15,386 nucleotides of DNA from Flavobacteriales bacterium (GTDB lineage: Bacteria; Bacteroidota; Bacteroidia; NS11-12g; UBA955), in the NCBI GenBank assembly GCA_947450405.1, contig CANFVI010000024.1:1-15386 (forward strand), in the 5' to 3' direction. The notes below the pieces were generated by a model. The model did not search any database and was not told the DNA's origin. It saw only the letters and a list, made by a program, of their open reading frames with translations. Of this stretch, positions 14,518-15,386 are shown piece after piece. Made by a program: the position numbers and the translations under genes. Numbering within the stretch: the first letter of the stretch is position 1; each line of letters starts with the position of its first letter.

Positions 14518-14559
14518 TACAATTATCTTCAAAAAAATGGATAGATAGGTTGAATGGAG
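14518..14559 (+). repeat. Right copy of 42-nt imperfect direct repeat bordering the island
   Basis: Same orientation as 4174-4215: TACAA-T-TATCTTCAAAAAAATGGAT, a divergent 7-nt block (AGATAGG here), then TTGAATGGAG. The final GGAG forms the left arm of the hairpin at 14556-14569. The copy lies between the island and the glucanase gene and marks the likely right boundary of the inserted DNA. Confidence 0.7.
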
Positions 14560-14575
14560 AATATTCTCCTTTTTT
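14556..14575 (+). terminator. Hairpin plus T-run between island and glucanase gene
   Basis: GGAGAATATTCTCC is a perfect 14-bp palindrome (stem GGAGA/TCTCC with ATAT loop) followed directly by six T. The stem is short, so termination may be partial. It would insulate the glucanase gene from plus-strand read-through. The left repeat is likewise followed closely by a hairpin. Confidence 0.45.
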
Positions 14576-14604
14576 ACAAAAAGAAGTGTTAATTTGCCTT
14601 TGTA

Positions 14605-15386
14605 ATGATTCGGAATTTTTTAAAATATAATTGGACTGCCAAATTACTTGTTTGTTTGATGGTTTTTGTAATAATGCCCTCCTCTTTGTTTGGTCAGAAA
14701 AACCAGAAAGTGAAACAATTTGACGATATAATTCAATTTAAATTGAACCCCGAAGAAAGACGCATTTTTGATACCGTTCAATACAAAACCTTTCAGTATT
14801 TCTGGAATGGAGCCGAACCCAACTCTGGAATGGCTTGCGAACGTGTGCACATGGATAACGATTATCCAGAACACGACCAACATATTGTAACTACTGGAGG
14901 TAGTGGATTTGGCGTGATGGCAATTATGGTTGGAATCTACAGGGGTTGGATTACCGAAACAGAAGGCGCCGATAGACTTATAAAAATATTGGATTTCTTA
15001 GAAAAGGCCGACCGATTTCATGGCGCTTGGCCCCATTGGATAGATGGTGAAACAGGGAAGGTGAAACCTTTCGGGCAAAAAGACAACGGCGGCGATTTGG
15101 TAGAATCTAGCTTCTTAATGCAAGGACTGCTTTGCGTGAAGGAATTTATTGATCAAAAAACCAAACCCGAAAAGTTGAAATTGATACCCAACGGACAAGC
15201 TTTTCAATTGCGCCAAAAACAAAAATATATCAGCGATAAAATCGATCAATTTTGGAGGGAAATGGAATTCGATTGGTACACCCGTGGCGAAGATGTTTTG
15301 TATTGGCATTGGAGTCCCTCATACGGATGGCAAATGAATTTCAAAGTGCGTGGCTACAACGAATGTTTGATTATGTATGTTTTGGC
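14605..15386 (+). CDS. Secreted GH144 / Glyco_amylase-family glucanase, N-terminal part (runs off window)
   Basis: 260 complete codons plus 2 nt; the 3' end is outside the window. Signal peptide MIRNFLKYNWTAKLLVCLMV...SSLFG with probable cleavage before Gln31, so periplasmic or exported. The mature part shows the (alpha/alpha)6-barrel family pattern: RRIFDTVQYKTFQYFWNGAE, TTGGSGFGVMAIMVGIYRGW, DNGGDLVESSFLMQGLL and DVLYWHWSPSYGWQMNF, then GYNECLIMYVL. The acidic set Asp160-x3-Asp164-x2-Glu167 in DNGGDLVE is probably part of the active site. Relatives are annotated as 'glucoamylase', but characterised GH144 members in Bacteroidota are endo-beta-1,2-glucanases, so that activity is the better guess. 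The ATG at 14605 is the first that precedes the signal peptide. It is divergent from the esterase-GH31 pair and probably part of the same glycan-use locus, now separated by the island. Confidence 0.87.
   Translation, partial: MIRNFLKYNWTAKLLVCLMVFVIMPSSLFGQKNQKVKQFDDIIQFKLNPEERRIFDTVQYKTFQYFWNGAEPNSGMACERVHMDNDYPEHDQHIVTTGGSGFGVMAIMVGIYRGWITETEGADRLIKILDFLEKADRFHGAWPHWIDGETGKVKPFGQKDNGGDLVESSFLMQGLLCVKEFIDQKTKPEKLKLIPNGQAFQLRQKQKYISDKIDQFWREMEFDWYTRGEDVLYWHWSPSYGWQMNFKVRGYNECLIMYVL

Noticed and set aside
4170..14604. Integrase, transposase or tRNA-associated integration module
   Set aside because: No tyrosine or serine recombinase, DDE transposase, terminal inverted repeats or tRNA gene could be recognised within or at the edges of the island.
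14644..14883. Minus-strand frame inside the glucanase gene
   Set aside because: It is a shadow of the plus-strand glycoside hydrolase, whose family motifs are clear.

Overview
The window looks like a chromosome segment from a member of the Bacteroidota. The DNA is AT-rich, genes lack clear Shine-Dalgarno sequences, and one promoter has the Bacteroidota form (TTTG about 20 nt upstream of TAnnTTTG). The flanking genes encode secreted polysaccharide-degrading enzymes typical of that phylum. The genus cannot be read from the sequence.

Left flank (1-4169): the 3' end of hutI (histidine degradation, + strand) overlaps by 4 nt, tail to tail, with a secreted GH31 glycosidase (- strand). Upstream of GH31 in the same direction is a secreted alpha/beta-hydrolase esterase, 45 nt away, so the two are probably one transcript. 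Right flank (14605-15386): the 5' part of a secreted GH144/'glucoamylase'-type glucanase (+ strand), cut by the window edge. The esterase and the glucanase are divergent. Before the middle region arrived they were probably neighbours in one glycan-use locus.

Middle (about 4216-14517): a roughly 10.3 kb accessory island, generally more AT-rich than the flanks. It is bordered by two direct, imperfect 42-nt repeats (4174-4215 and 14518-14559, 36/42 identical) that both sit 4 nt beyond a CAT, the reversed start codon of a minus-strand reading frame. The left end of the island is decayed: a minus-strand C-terminal gene remnant with its own terminator, a small acidic orphan gene, and a 600-nt tract with another possible dead reading frame. 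Next is a single-domain voltage-gated cation channel.

The core is a tight minus-strand run that looks like a defence-type operon. In transcription order it encodes a 145-aa protein with a strong promoter and a palindromic operator, possibly a 56-aa peptide, an AAA+ ATPase with winged-helix-like N-terminal segments, a WYL-domain regulator, a GIY-YIG nuclease, a DUF2779 protein combining a Cas4-like PD-(D/E)XK nuclease with a DEDD exonuclease-like domain, an unrecognised 208-aa protein, and a 288-aa protein with a possible OGG-type glycosylase-fold motif. The last five genes are 2-27 nt apart.

A motor ATPase, a WYL regulator and two or three predicted nucleic-acid-cutting proteins in one unit is the pattern expected of a mobile-DNA defence system. 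I do not recognise this combination as a named system. That reading is inference from domain content and context; no integrase, transposase, CRISPR array, tRNA or rRNA was seen.
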